From: Dehalococcoidia bacterium UBA1332 | Lineage (GTDB): Bacteria; Chloroflexota; Dehalococcoidia; Lucifugimonadales; Lucifugimonadaceae | DNA: 9,693 bases | Direction: 5' to 3' | NCBI GenBank assembly: GCA_002306745.1 | Contig: DBSW01000016.1 | Span: 1 to 9,693, forward strand | Shown here: in pieces, positions 1-7,223 of the stretch | Numbering within the stretch: the stretch's first letter is position 1 | How the letters are laid out: every line of letters begins with the position of its first letter | The notes under the pieces: model-generated | Databases searched by the model: none | What the model saw: only the letters and a program-made list of their open reading frames with translations | Told to the model about the DNA's origin: nothing | Program-made: the position numbers and the translations under genes

Positions 1-659
1 AATCTTTCATCGATTGTAATTTCCGCAAAATCTTCATTTAACATATATTTTTTAATTTGAGTAAAAAACCATGGATTTCCTAAAGCTGCTCTTCCAATCA
101 TAATTCCATCACATTTAGTTTGGCTAAACATTCTATTTATATCATCTATACTTTTAACATCGCCATTACCAATTATAGGAATTTTCACATTTTCTTTTAA
201 TTCTTTAATCAAATCCCAATTAGCTAATCCTTTATACATTTGAACCGTTGTTCTTGGATGTAATGTAATTGCTTTAACTCCGATTTTTTCAAGATTGACG
301 CCAGCTTGGGTACTTACAATACTTTCAGAATTCCATCCTGCTCTCATTTTTACTGTTACAGGTATTTTATCAACTGCTTTTACAACAGCCTCAGTTATAT
401 CTTCCATTAAGCATAAATCTTTTAGCGCAGCTGATCCAGCACCTTTATTTGTAACTTTTGGAACTGGACAACCATAATTAATGTCAATTAAATCAGGTTT
501 AAATTTTTCATAAACTAATTTGGCTGCATTTTCCATAACCTCTGGTGTATCACCAAAAATTTGAATACCAATTGGTCTTTCAAATTCTGAAAACTTTATC
601 ATATTCAATGTTTTTTCATTTTTTCTGATAATTCCATGTGCTGAAACAAATTCAGAGTA
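1..659 (-). CDS. dusB: tRNA-dihydrouridine synthase (DusB-like), fragment lacking both ends
   Basis: This is an internal piece (219 codons) of an FMN-dependent enzyme that reduces uridine to dihydrouridine in the tRNA D-loop. Family landmarks in order are YSEFVSAHGIIR near the junction, ERPIGIQIFG, DINYGCPVPKV with the catalytic-acid cysteine (codon at 470-468), VTVKMRAGW, ITLHPRTTVQMYKG, IPIIGNGDV and GIMIGRAALGNPWFF. These match the DusB/NifR3 branch. The first 30-40 residues of the TIM barrel, including the usual PMAG(V/I)TD FMN motif, are missing at the 660 boundary. The C-terminal helical domain lies beyond position 1. The fragment is far more AT-rich than the rest of the window and uses AAT, GAT, AAA and TTA codons, unlike its neighbour. 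ERPIGIQIFG and the GCPVPKV region recall Bacteroidota/Marinimicrobia-type sequences, which is a weak impression only. The family call is firm; its linkage to the other genes is doubtful. Confidence 0.93.
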
Positions 660-668
660 AGAGGTCTC
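652..668. other. In-frame junction between two unrelated genes (probable assembly chimera)
   Basis: Read on the minus strand, the binding-protein frame passes through GGC GAG ACC TCT TAC TCT GAA straight into the dihydrouridine synthase frame with no stop, start or linker. Base composition and codon choice change abruptly here: C-ending Asn, Asp and Tyr codons on the SBP side give way to T-ending codons and AT-rich text on the Dus side. The SBP is cut within its last few dozen residues and the Dus has lost its N-terminus, so neither gene has a natural end. The exact breakpoint could lie anywhere in these few codons. Confidence 0.85.
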
Positions 669-2450
669 GCCGCCTAAAGGCCAGTTAGTCCATCGCTTCT
701 CACTCATAATGATCCTGTGGTAGAACTCAAGGATCGGAACGTCCGGGAGTTCATCGATCCAGATAGTCATAGCGTCGTGCCATAACTCCTGCATCGTCTC
801 GAGATCATCTGGGTGAGTCTTAGCGACTTCGTCTGTAAGTCGGTCCCATTCTTCATTCTCCCAATGGTAGAAGTTAACCTGGTGACCACCTGGGATGTTC
901 ACTGATGCTGACTGGTAGAGCTTCATAGTGAAGTATGGGTCTCGAACGGATCCCCCGTGACCAAACATCAGACACTCAAAGTTACCTTCAGCCATTCGTG
1001 ATGAAGCATCGGGCGGCTGCGAGTAAGTGGCGTTAATGCCTTCACGTCGTAGCTGCTCAGCTGTGATTGGACCAAGGTCCACCCATGGGCTGAATCCGAT
1101 AATCTCACAGTTGATGCCGTTGCCCTGAGCGTCAACCCAGTTGCCATCGCCATCTTTTGAGAAACCAGCACCCTCAAGCAAGGCATATGCCTTTTCTGGA
1201 TTGTGCTCAGTGGTGTCCTTTTCTGCGAGTAGATCCGCGACAGAATCAAAGTACTTCTTAAGAGGTGGGTAGCCAGGCATTGTCAGCGGGTTGAATGCTG
1301 CAGCACCGTCGTAAGCCACGTCACTCAGCTCTTTCCTGTCAAGGAGGTAACTGAATGCCCATCGAACATCTTTGTTGTCGTAAGGACCGAATTTACCTGA
1401 GTTGTTGAAACCAATTGATACCGGCCACCAGTCAACATATCCGTAAGGAGAGTCTGTACCGGTGTGAGTAACGAGATCGGTGTTCTTGCCCAGGGTCTCA
1501 ACGATAACAGCTGGTGTTGTCATCGCTGAATAGTCAACTGTGTCAGAGATCAACGACTGTGATCGAACCGTCTGGTCCGGAGTCGGTAGATATACAACAC
1601 GTTTCGGGCCAGGAAGCTTACCGAACTGACCTAAGTCAGATACGCCTTCACCCCACCAGGAGTCACGACGGTCGATAATCTTCTGTTCTGGAGTTCCGGA
1701 TACAACCTGCCATGGTCCGGTCGTTAGCGGCCAGCCCTGTGCAGGGTCATAGTCCTTAAACGTAGTCCAGTCTCGGCCGTTGTAGTGATGCTCAGGCACC
1801 ATGTACACACCAATGTCGAACTTGTATGTAAGGAGGAACATAAATCGTGGGTCCGGTCGGTCCAAAATCACCTTTACGGTGTGGCTGTCAACCTTCTCAG
1901 CACGGTTCATAGCGTTGTCAATGTCAGTTCCCCATCGGACTTCTTCTTTAAGGTCCTTAAGAGAGTTAAGCGTGTAAACAACGTCATCTGCGTTGAACTC
2001 TTCACCATCAGACCAGTTAATTCCTGATCGTAGGTTGATAGTCAACTCAGTAAAGTCACCATTCCAGTCCCAGCTCTCTGCGAGCCAAGGTATCGTCTTG
2101 TCATCGAACGCACTAAAGAATGCGAGCGGCTCGAAAATGATGTTTGGTCCAGATTGGTGGTTAGCACCAATGGCATACGGGTTCCATAGCTCGTGGTCTA
2201 CGAAACGTCCTTCAGCACCACCAAGGTAGCCGATAAACGTGTCGTCACGATCAATGTCTGCTACAGCAATGCTACCCGGGGCTTCTTCAGCAGGAGCTTC
2301 AGCCTCAGCTGGTGCAGTAGTAGCGGCAGGCTCTGAGCTGCCACCATCGTCAGAGGAGTCATCATCGTCGCTGCTACATGCGATCGCCGCAACAAGGGCG
2401 ATCGAGAGTGCAGCAACAAGCAATACTCTCCACTTCTCAGTAAATGTCAT
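660..2450 (-). CDS. Family 5 ABC transporter substrate-binding lipoprotein, C-terminus replaced at junction
   Basis: This is the extracytoplasmic capture subunit of a peptide/nickel/oligosaccharide-type ABC importer (SBP_bac_5). The ATG at 2450 follows a strong Shine-Dalgarno (GGAGGT, 4-nt spacer). Residues 1-24 are a lipoprotein signal peptide (MTFTEKWR, then a hydrophobic run) ending in A-I-A-C, with the predicted lipidated Cys at 25. Residues 26-58 are a Ser/Asp- then Ala/Glu/Pro-rich flexible linker. The family signature covers about residues 121-160 (PWLAESWDW, LTINLRSGINWSDGEEFNADDVVYTL). Later come a TGPWQVV segment and a DNKDVRWAFSYLLDRKE segment, both typical of DppA/OppA proteins. 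The frame is open for 597 codons to the junction, near full family length, so perhaps 10-30 native residues are lost. AAC outnumbers AAT by roughly 26 to 3, which suggests high expression. It is divergent from the permease/ATPase operon and is almost certainly its partner. The ligand cannot be read from the sequence. Confidence 0.93.
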
Positions 2451-2453
2451 TCT

Positions 2454-2460
2454 GACCTCC
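2454..2460 (-). promoter_or_regulatory. Strong ribosome binding site of the binding-protein gene
   Basis: The minus strand reads CGGAGGT, then CAGA, then the ATG at 2450. This is the best Shine-Dalgarno in the window. It fixes the start codon and fits strong translation of the binding protein. Confidence 0.8.
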
Positions 2461-2472
2461 GAATTTATATCA

Positions 2473-2482
2473 GACGCGCGTC
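2473..2482. repeat. 10-bp perfect palindrome GACGCGCGTC in the binding-protein leader
   Basis: This GC-rich self-complementary sequence lies between the candidate operator and the Shine-Dalgarno of the binding-protein gene, in otherwise AT-rich intergenic DNA. It could be a second protein-binding half of the control region or have no role. Confidence 0.35.
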
Positions 2483-2488
2483 CAAATT

Positions 2489-2505
2489 TTGCGCAGTGTG
2501 CACAA
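2489..2505. promoter_or_regulatory. Candidate operator: inverted repeat TTGCGCA-GTG-TGCACAA
   Basis: Two 7-nt arms match in 6 of 7 positions around a 3-nt centre. The site lies just downstream of the predicted transcription start of the binding-protein gene (about +10 to +26), where a bound repressor would block transcription. The length and symmetry fit a dimeric helix-turn-helix regulator. No regulator gene is present in the window, and the function is inferred. Confidence 0.4.
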
Positions 2506-2521
2506 TTACTTCAACCTACGG

Positions 2522-2550
2522 TTTATATCCCAAACATACTTACGAGTCAA
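2522..2550 (-). promoter_or_regulatory. Sigma70-type promoter for the binding-protein gene
   Basis: On the minus strand, TTGACT (2550-2545) is separated by exactly 17 nt from TATAAA (2527-2522). This is close to the consensus TTGACA-N17-TATAAT. Transcription would begin near 2515 and leave a leader of about 65 nt before the ATG at 2450. Confidence 0.72.
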
Positions 2551-2642
2551 TATCGTGACACTTGTTCCTATGCCGTAAACGTGTAGTTTCACAGTGAACA
2601 TTATCTGCAATGATGGATTTCTGAACCACCAACGATTATCTA

Positions 2643-2669
2643 ACTAGGATCTGGTATTGATTTCCTAGT
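2643..2669. promoter_or_regulatory. Candidate operator: ACTAGGA-N13-TCCTAGT dyad
   Basis: Two perfectly complementary 7-nt arms are spaced 20 bp centre to centre, about two helical turns. The site is mid-way in the 422-bp divergent spacer between the binding-protein gene and the permease operon. It sits roughly 100 bp upstream of the likely operon promoter and could be an activator or repressor site acting on either side. It is not followed by a U-tract, so it is not a terminator. Confidence 0.35.
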
Positions 2670-2771
2670 GAAAATATTTGTTCGCTTTGGCTTGTATCAA
2701 GTCACTGTGGAGTTACAAAAAATTAGAAGGACAGACCTTTTTTCAGCCTTAGTAGCCATGGACCTCAAGAG

Positions 2772-2800
2772 TTGTTATCTTTGAACTCTATAAATTTAAT
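2772..2800 (+). promoter_or_regulatory. Possible promoter of the permease/ATPase operon
   Basis: TTGTTA (2772-2777), a 17-nt spacer and TTTAAT (2795-2800) form a moderate sigma70-like match, 4/6 and 5/6. A TATAAA at 2789-2794 offers an alternative -10 without a good -35. A start near 2807 would leave a leader of about 65 nt before the TTG at 2873. It is weaker than the opposing binding-protein promoter. Confidence 0.4.
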
Positions 2801-2872
2801 ATCGTTTTTTCGCTACTTACATTCGACATTATTATGTAATTGGTCGAACAGCACTGAATCGAGAAGCAGCTT

Positions 2873-3955
2873 TTGACTGAGCAAACAGAGGCAATAAATA
2901 GCGTTCCAAAAACCAAAGGATCGCGGTCGGTAGTTAAGATTCTCCTATCAATCCTTAACCATTTCGTCATCAGGAGATTCCTGTTTTTCATATTCGTCGT
3001 CTGGCTTGCTAGCACCGTAATCTTTATCATCCCACGCCTATCAGGGCAAGATCCTGTCAAGGAAAAACTTCTTTTAGAGGCCCAGCGTGGCGGAGCTATG
3101 CAGACAGGCTTGGATGAAATGGCCAAGACTTACCAAAAACGATTTGGCCTCGACCAGCCACTGTGGGTTCAGTATCGAAACTTCATTGGCGACCTAGTTA
3201 AACTTAATCTCGGCGTTTCAATTGCATTTTTTCCAAGAACAGTCAATGACATCGTGTTTGAATCGCTGATGTGGACCCTTGGACTTATGGGAACAGTAAC
3301 GATACTTGCATTTATACTCGGTACACTCGCAGGCGCATTTCTAGGTTGGCCAAGGCGACCTGGATGGCTGCAATATGTATTTATGCCTTTACTGACACTG
3401 TCAGCGATCCCTCAGTATCTATTAGGGATGATCTTAATCTTCATATTTGCGTTCAAGCTAGGTTGGCTCCCGCTTTTTGGCGGGTACTCTCCCGCCAGTT
3501 TGCCCAGTCTGACGTTTGAGTTTGTCGTGGATGTACTTAGGCACGCTATACTGCCGGCGTTTGCAATCGTGTTTTCGTCAATTGGGTTCTGGGCTATTGG
3601 CATGCGCGGAATGATGATCAACACGCAGGGTGAGGACTACATGATTCAGGCTGACGCTAAGGGATTAAAGGGCGCAAGAATCTTTGTACGCTATGCCGTC
3701 AGAAACGCTTTACTTCCACAAGTTACAGGATTGGCGTTAGTACTCGGAACGATCATCACAGGTCAAGTCCTCGTTGAGCGTGTCTTCTCTTACCCTGGAG
3801 TTGGCGACATCCTTTTCCAAGCGATTAGGTTATCTGACTTCTTCGTAATAAGAGGTATCGTCATAGTGATTGTTTTGGGAATAGCACTGGCTACGTTCCT
3901 ATTAGACGTCTTATATCCGTTACTCGATCCAAGAATCAGGGTAAGGAACTCCTAA
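2873..3955 (+). CDS. dppB: Peptide-type ABC transporter permease, DppB/OppB family
   Basis: This 360-residue inner-membrane subunit forms half of the translocation channel. It starts with a cytoplasmic tail (1-30) and a first membrane helix at about 34-54. The periplasmic segment contains FGLDQPLWVQY, typical of DppB proteins. Further helices lie near 133-158, 167-194, 225-245, 283-303 and 326-350. The EAA loop that contacts an ATPase is at about 256-285 (QADAKGLKGARI, then RNALLPQ), followed by VERVFSYPGVGDIL, a DppB hallmark. The start is a TTG with only a weak upstream GAGAAG. An in-frame stop at 2855-2857 rules out a longer form. The resulting N-terminus, MTEQ, equals that of the next gene, which supports the choice. 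The stop overlaps the next start by one base (TAATG). The symbol is a family label; the substrate is not known to be a dipeptide. Confidence 0.93.
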   Translation: MTEQTEAINSVPKTKGSRSVVKILLSILNHFVIRRFLFFIFVVWLASTVIFIIPRLSGQDPVKEKLLLEAQRGGAMQTGLDEMAKTYQKRFGLDQPLWVQYRNFIGDLVKLNLGVSIAFFPRTVNDIVFESLMWTLGLMGTVTILAFILGTLAGAFLGWPRRPGWLQYVFMPLLTLSAIPQYLLGMILIFIFAFKLGWLPLFGGYSPASLPSLTFEFVVDVLRHAILPAFAIVFSSIGFWAIGMRGMMINTQGEDYMIQADAKGLKGARIFVRYAVRNALLPQVTGLALVLGTIITGQVLVERVFSYPGVGDILFQAIRLSDFFVIRGIVIVIVLGIALATFLLDVLYPLLDPRIRVRNS

Positions 3956-4908
3956 TGACTGAACAGGTTTCAACCCAAATCGACCAAGAGATTAGCCAAG
4001 GCGGATGGGGACAACTCAAAAAAGAACGACTGGACCCGATCAAAAGGTACTCTTTGCGTAATCCCTCACTGATCGTTGGACTGGCACTGCTACTTGGAAT
4101 GTTGTTCTTCGTAGGAATTGGACATGTGATCTATGACACAGAGCAATTTCGACCCCTATCAGCACCAACCCGATTGGGTCCAACCCTTTCTCACGAAATG
4201 CGAGACGGGACGACAGCCGCTTTCCCTTTCGGTACCGACACTCAAGGTCGTGACCTATTAGCTGTGGCAATTCTTGGAACCCCATTAACGCTACGGATTG
4301 GATTAATAGCTGGCGCGGTTGCTATAACCCTAGGAACGATAGCAGCCTTCGTCGCTGCCTATTACCGCGGATTCATTGATGGTGCAATCAGATCCGTTGT
4401 CGATGTTGGTTTAGCCATGCCAGCTCTTTTAATACTCATATTGGTGCGAATAAACATTGGTCGAGAGTTGTCTACCGATGAACTTGGAATTGCTATAGGC
4501 CTGACAAGTTGGGTGTTTCCAGCACGCACGATTCGATCCCAAGTATTAGTGATGCGTGAACAAGCGTATGTCGAGTTATCTCGACTTTCGGGAACCAGCG
4601 GCATGGGCATTATTTTCAAGGAAATGCTACCTAACCTGATTCCATACATCACCGCTAGCCTCGTTGGGTCCGTTGCAGGTGCTATATTGGCTTCAATAGG
4701 TCTTGAGGCTATTGGACTTGGCAATCTGAGCGATCCAACGCTAGGTATGACGATCTACTGGAATATTCAGTTCTCATCAATCACTCTGGGGATGTGGTGG
4801 TGGTGGCTCCCACCGCTTGCCGCAATTGTGATTGTTTTCGTAAGTCTGTTCTTGATTTCATCAGGATTGGACGAATGGTCAAATCCACGATTGAGGAAAC
4901 GCGTGTGA
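3955..4908 (+). CDS. dppC: Peptide-type ABC transporter permease, DppC/OppC family
   Basis: This 317-residue membrane subunit pairs with the DppB-like protein. An N-terminal cytoplasmic tail precedes helix 1 (about 39-60). The DppC signature FPFGTDTQGRDLLA is at 90-103. Further helices are near 113-136, 148-165, 176-190, 232-255 and 284-303. The EAA-type loop is at about 204-231 (YVELSRLSGTSG, then LPNLIP), and SIGLEAIGLG follows at 247-256. The protein ends in a positively charged tail. The ATG lies within the upstream stop (TAATG), and AAGGA sits 7 nt before it, so translation is coupled. Its TGA overlaps the ATPase start by 4 nt. A run of four Trp codons (residues 281-284) marks the last periplasmic boundary. 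Length and motif order are ordinary for the family. Confidence 0.94.
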   Translation: MTEQVSTQIDQEISQGGWGQLKKERLDPIKRYSLRNPSLIVGLALLLGMLFFVGIGHVIYDTEQFRPLSAPTRLGPTLSHEMRDGTTAAFPFGTDTQGRDLLAVAILGTPLTLRIGLIAGAVAITLGTIAAFVAAYYRGFIDGAIRSVVDVGLAMPALLILILVRINIGRELSTDELGIAIGLTSWVFPARTIRSQVLVMREQAYVELSRLSGTSGMGIIFKEMLPNLIPYITASLVGSVAGAILASIGLEAIGLGNLSDPTLGMTIYWNIQFSSITLGMWWWWLPPLAAIVIVFVSLFLISSGLDEWSNPRLRKRV

Positions 4909-5942
4909 GCAACGAACAAGCAATCAAAACATATCGACCCGATGCGCGAATCTCAGATATTGACGCACTCATAGTAAAAGACTTCTCGGTTTACTACGAA
5001 ACCGAGGCTGGAACTGTTAAAGCATGCGACAACGTATCGTTAACGCTGAAACAGGGTGAGCGTTTCGCATTAGTTGGAGAGTCAGGTTCCGGTAAAACCA
5101 CACTTGCGATGGGACTAATGCGGCTAACCCGTCCACCAGGTCACATTGCAAAGGGAAGCGTAAAACTCAATGGCAGAGATGTAACAAAGTTATCCGATGA
5201 TGAAATGCGCAAGACGCGTTTGTCAGAGCTCGCCCTAGTTCCTCAGGGTGCAATGAACTCACTCAATCCTGTAATGAGAATCGAACAACAAATCATGGAC
5301 GGAATAATCGATCACCTTGATGAAAGAGATTCGCGTCCGTCAGCGCAAGAGTTGGACGAGATAGTTAAAGATCTCTTAAATAGAGTGGGCCTACGCCCTC
5401 AGGTAGCCCGACTATACCCGCATGAGCTTTCAGGTGGAATGAAGCAACGAGTGGCTATGGCTATAGGAATTTCACTAAAACCCAATTTGATAATTGCAGA
5501 TGAACCGACTTCCGCTCTAGACGTTGTAGTCCAGCGGCAGATCATGCAAACACTTGGGCGCCTACAGGAAGGCCTAGATGCTTCAATAATGCTAGTTGGA
5601 CATGATATGGGACTTGTGGCTCAATTCGCTGACACCATAGGAGTTATGTATGCAGGTCGGATGGTTGAAGTAGGACCCGTATACGAAGTATTCAGCAACC
5701 CCAAACATACGTACACACAGTTACTCATACAAAGTCTGCCGTCATTAAAAGAAAAGAAAGAGTTAGTAGGAATACCTGGACTGCCCCCAAAACTTATCGA
5801 CTTGCCCCCAGGCTGTGTTTTCAGTCCAAGGTGCCCAAAACCAACTGAGGAGTGCAAAAAAGGCAAAATCGAGATGGGCTTAATTGAGGTTAGCCCCGGA
5901 CATTTGGTGGATAAATGCTGTGTAAATTGCGGCCAAAACTAA
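4905..5942 (+). CDS. dppD: ABC transporter ATP-binding protein, DppD/OppD family
   Basis: This 345-residue cytoplasmic ATPase powers import. I chose the GTG at 4905 because it overlaps the permease stop by 4 nt (GTGA) and follows GAGGAA with a 7-nt spacer; an in-frame ATG at 4875 is a less likely alternative. Walker A is GESGSGKTT (58-66), the Q-loop is PQGAMNSLNP with Q114, and the signature is LSGGMKQR (175-182). Walker B is LIIADEPTSALD (195-206) with catalytic E200, and the switch histidine is H233. The C-terminal oligopeptide-transporter domain (about 255-345) has C304-x5-C310-x6-C317 plus a Cys after HLVDK, the pattern linked to a [4Fe-4S] cluster in DppD proteins. Two more cysteines follow (CC-x2-C, 338-342). 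All catalytic residues are intact. Confidence 0.95.
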   Translation: MSNEQAIKTYRPDARISDIDALIVKDFSVYYETEAGTVKACDNVSLTLKQGERFALVGESGSGKTTLAMGLMRLTRPPGHIAKGSVKLNGRDVTKLSDDEMRKTRLSELALVPQGAMNSLNPVMRIEQQIMDGIIDHLDERDSRPSAQELDEIVKDLLNRVGLRPQVARLYPHELSGGMKQRVAMAIGISLKPNLIIADEPTSALDVVVQRQIMQTLGRLQEGLDASIMLVGHDMGLVAQFADTIGVMYAGRMVEVGPVYEVFSNPKHTYTQLLIQSLPSLKEKKELVGIPGLPPKLIDLPPGCVFSPRCPKPTEECKKGKIEMGLIEVSPGHLVDKCCVNCGQN

Positions 5943-6110
5943 ATTTGTGCCAAGTAAATACTTAACCAGCAAGATCAATTCTTTACCAATGAATATAAAA
6001 AACCTAAAAGGCTCATATATGGAAGTTTCTAACACTTTGAATAATCGAAATAATTACCAGCATAATTGTTCTAGTCAGGGGATTAGCTTGCATTCACCTG
6101 AGGTTAAATT
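5943..6110 (+). promoter_or_regulatory. 168-nt spacer between the two ATPase genes with a possible internal promoter
   Basis: The other operon genes overlap, so this AT-rich gap stands out. It holds no credible ORF and no hairpin with a U-tract. TTGAAT (6037-6042), 18 nt and CATAAT (6061-6066) form a moderate promoter match, and a GAGG Shine-Dalgarno lies 7 nt before the ATG at 6111. The second ATPase may therefore have extra independent transcription. Confidence 0.35.
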
Positions 6111-7094
6111 ATGAGCAAATTTCTTGAACTTGATCACGTCACTAAAACCTTTGGCAGTAGTGGAATTTTAGGTCAAGGATCTTTAACCGTCGCCGTTGAT
6201 GATGTTTCACTATCAATAGACGCAGACAAACCAGACATCATTACCGTTGTGGGGGAAAGTGGAAGCGGCAAAACTACCTTGGCCAGACTACTTTTAGGCA
6301 GTCACACTCCAACAAGCGGTATAGTTCGATACAACGGCAAAGATTTTAGTAAATTGACTAAACGGGAAAAAAGAAATTTCCGACGCGAAATACAGCCAAT
6401 CTTTCAGGATCCGTTCGAATCATATAACCCCTTTTACAAAGTCGACCATGTTTTGGACGCACCAATCAAAAATTTCAGACTGGCTTCATCTGAGGCCAAT
6501 AAGAAACGTATGATCGAGGATGCACTAGAGATGGTAGGTTTGTTACCAGAAGAAACTTTGGGTCGCTTCCCACATCAACTTAGTGGTGGACAGCGGCAAA
6601 GAATAATGGTGGCTAGAGCTCTTTTACTGAAGCCAAAAGTTATATTGGCCGACGAACCTGTTTCAATGGTTGACGCCTCGTTGCGCGCAACGATCTTGGA
6701 TTCGATACGGCGGCTTAATAAAGAACTTGGCATATCTGTGGTCTACATAACGCACGATCTCACTACTGCATACCAAATCAGCGATAGCATAATGGTCATG
6801 TATCGCGGTACCGTAGTTGAGTCTGGATCTGTCGACGCCGTTATCCCAAATCCACAACATACTTATACCAAATTACTTATCGAATCCATTCCCCAACCTG
6901 ATCCTAGAGATCGCTGGGGTGCAGAACCTCCTCAGCAGAACTGGGACATACAAGATGACGAACTTACCGGTTGCAAATTCTCAGATCGTTGCCCCACTCC
7001 AACCGAAGAATGTAAAAATGGCACTATCGACATGGGACTAATTGAAGTCGCACCCAACCACTTTGTAGATCAATGCTGCCTCAAATGTGGATAG
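6111..7094 (+). CDS. dppF: ABC transporter ATP-binding protein, DppF/OppF family
   Basis: This 327-residue protein is the second ATPase, expected to form a heterodimer with the DppD-like protein under the two permeases. Walker A is GESGSGKTT (48-56), the Q-loop is IFQDPFESYNP with Q99, and the signature is LSGGQRQR (157-164). Walker B is VILADEPVSMVD (177-188) with catalytic E182, and the switch histidine is H215. The DPFESYNP and DEPVSMVDASLR variants are typical of the OppF/DppF side. The C-terminal domain has C288-x5-C294-x6-C301 with the same spacing as its partner. It too ends in CC-x2-C (322-326), so it may carry an Fe-S cluster. The ATG follows GAGG with a 7-nt spacer. It is the last gene of the operon; no convincing terminator follows before the convergent gene. 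Confidence 0.95.
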   Translation: MSKFLELDHVTKTFGSSGILGQGSLTVAVDDVSLSIDADKPDIITVVGESGSGKTTLARLLLGSHTPTSGIVRYNGKDFSKLTKREKRNFRREIQPIFQDPFESYNPFYKVDHVLDAPIKNFRLASSEANKKRMIEDALEMVGLLPEETLGRFPHQLSGGQRQRIMVARALLLKPKVILADEPVSMVDASLRATILDSIRRLNKELGISVVYITHDLTTAYQISDSIMVMYRGTVVESGSVDAVIPNPQHTYTKLLIESIPQPDPRDRWGAEPPQQNWDIQDDELTGCKFSDRCPTPTEECKNGTIDMGLIEVAPNHFVDQCCLKCG

Positions 7095-7223
7095 CTGAAG
7101 TAGAAGTCTTTATGAATCAAATGACAATTTCAGAAGATGTTTTACTAAAGTGAGAACAGTTTTAATTAGTTCAATGACATTTAGAAGTAAATGAGAAGCC
7201 CAAAAGACGAAGAAGTGAACTTC

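Larger units (their letters stand above)
2451..2872. other. Divergent intergenic region between binding protein and transporter operon
   Basis: These 422 bp hold no credible gene. They separate the leaders of two divergent transcripts and contain the minus-strand promoter, the weaker plus-strand promoter, two dyad sites and a GC palindrome listed separately. The stretch 2671-2765 shows nothing further that I can name. Confidence 0.7.

Noticed and set aside
1..2450. A genuine secreted SBP-Dus fusion protein
   Set aside because: The sharp compositional break, missing N-terminal motif of Dus and incompatible cell locations argue for a join between two organisms, not a functional fusion.
2239..2586. 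Plus-strand Ser/Ala-rich open frame opposite the start of the binding-protein gene
   Set aside because: It is the antisense shadow of the lipoprotein linker. It has no good ribosome binding site and runs into the promoter region of the real gene.
2788..3126. Minus-strand open frame of 112 codons overlapping the first permease
   Set aside because: It overlaps the clear DppB-like N-terminus, shows no recognisable family feature and covers the operon promoter.
4362..4724. Minus-strand open frame of 120 codons inside the second permease
   Set aside because: It is fully antisense to a well-conserved membrane protein; its composition is what an antisense permease frame would give.
4794..4904. Longer N-terminus for the DppD-like ATPase starting at 4794
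   Set aside because: It would overlap the permease by 115 nt, the added residues are the out-of-frame permease C-terminus, and the GTG at 4905 has a proper ribosome binding site.
7212..7223. Short inverted repeat GAAGT-GA-ACTTC as a terminator between the convergent genes
   Set aside because: The stem is only 4-5 bp with a tiny loop, and the following stretch on either strand is not a clean U-tract.
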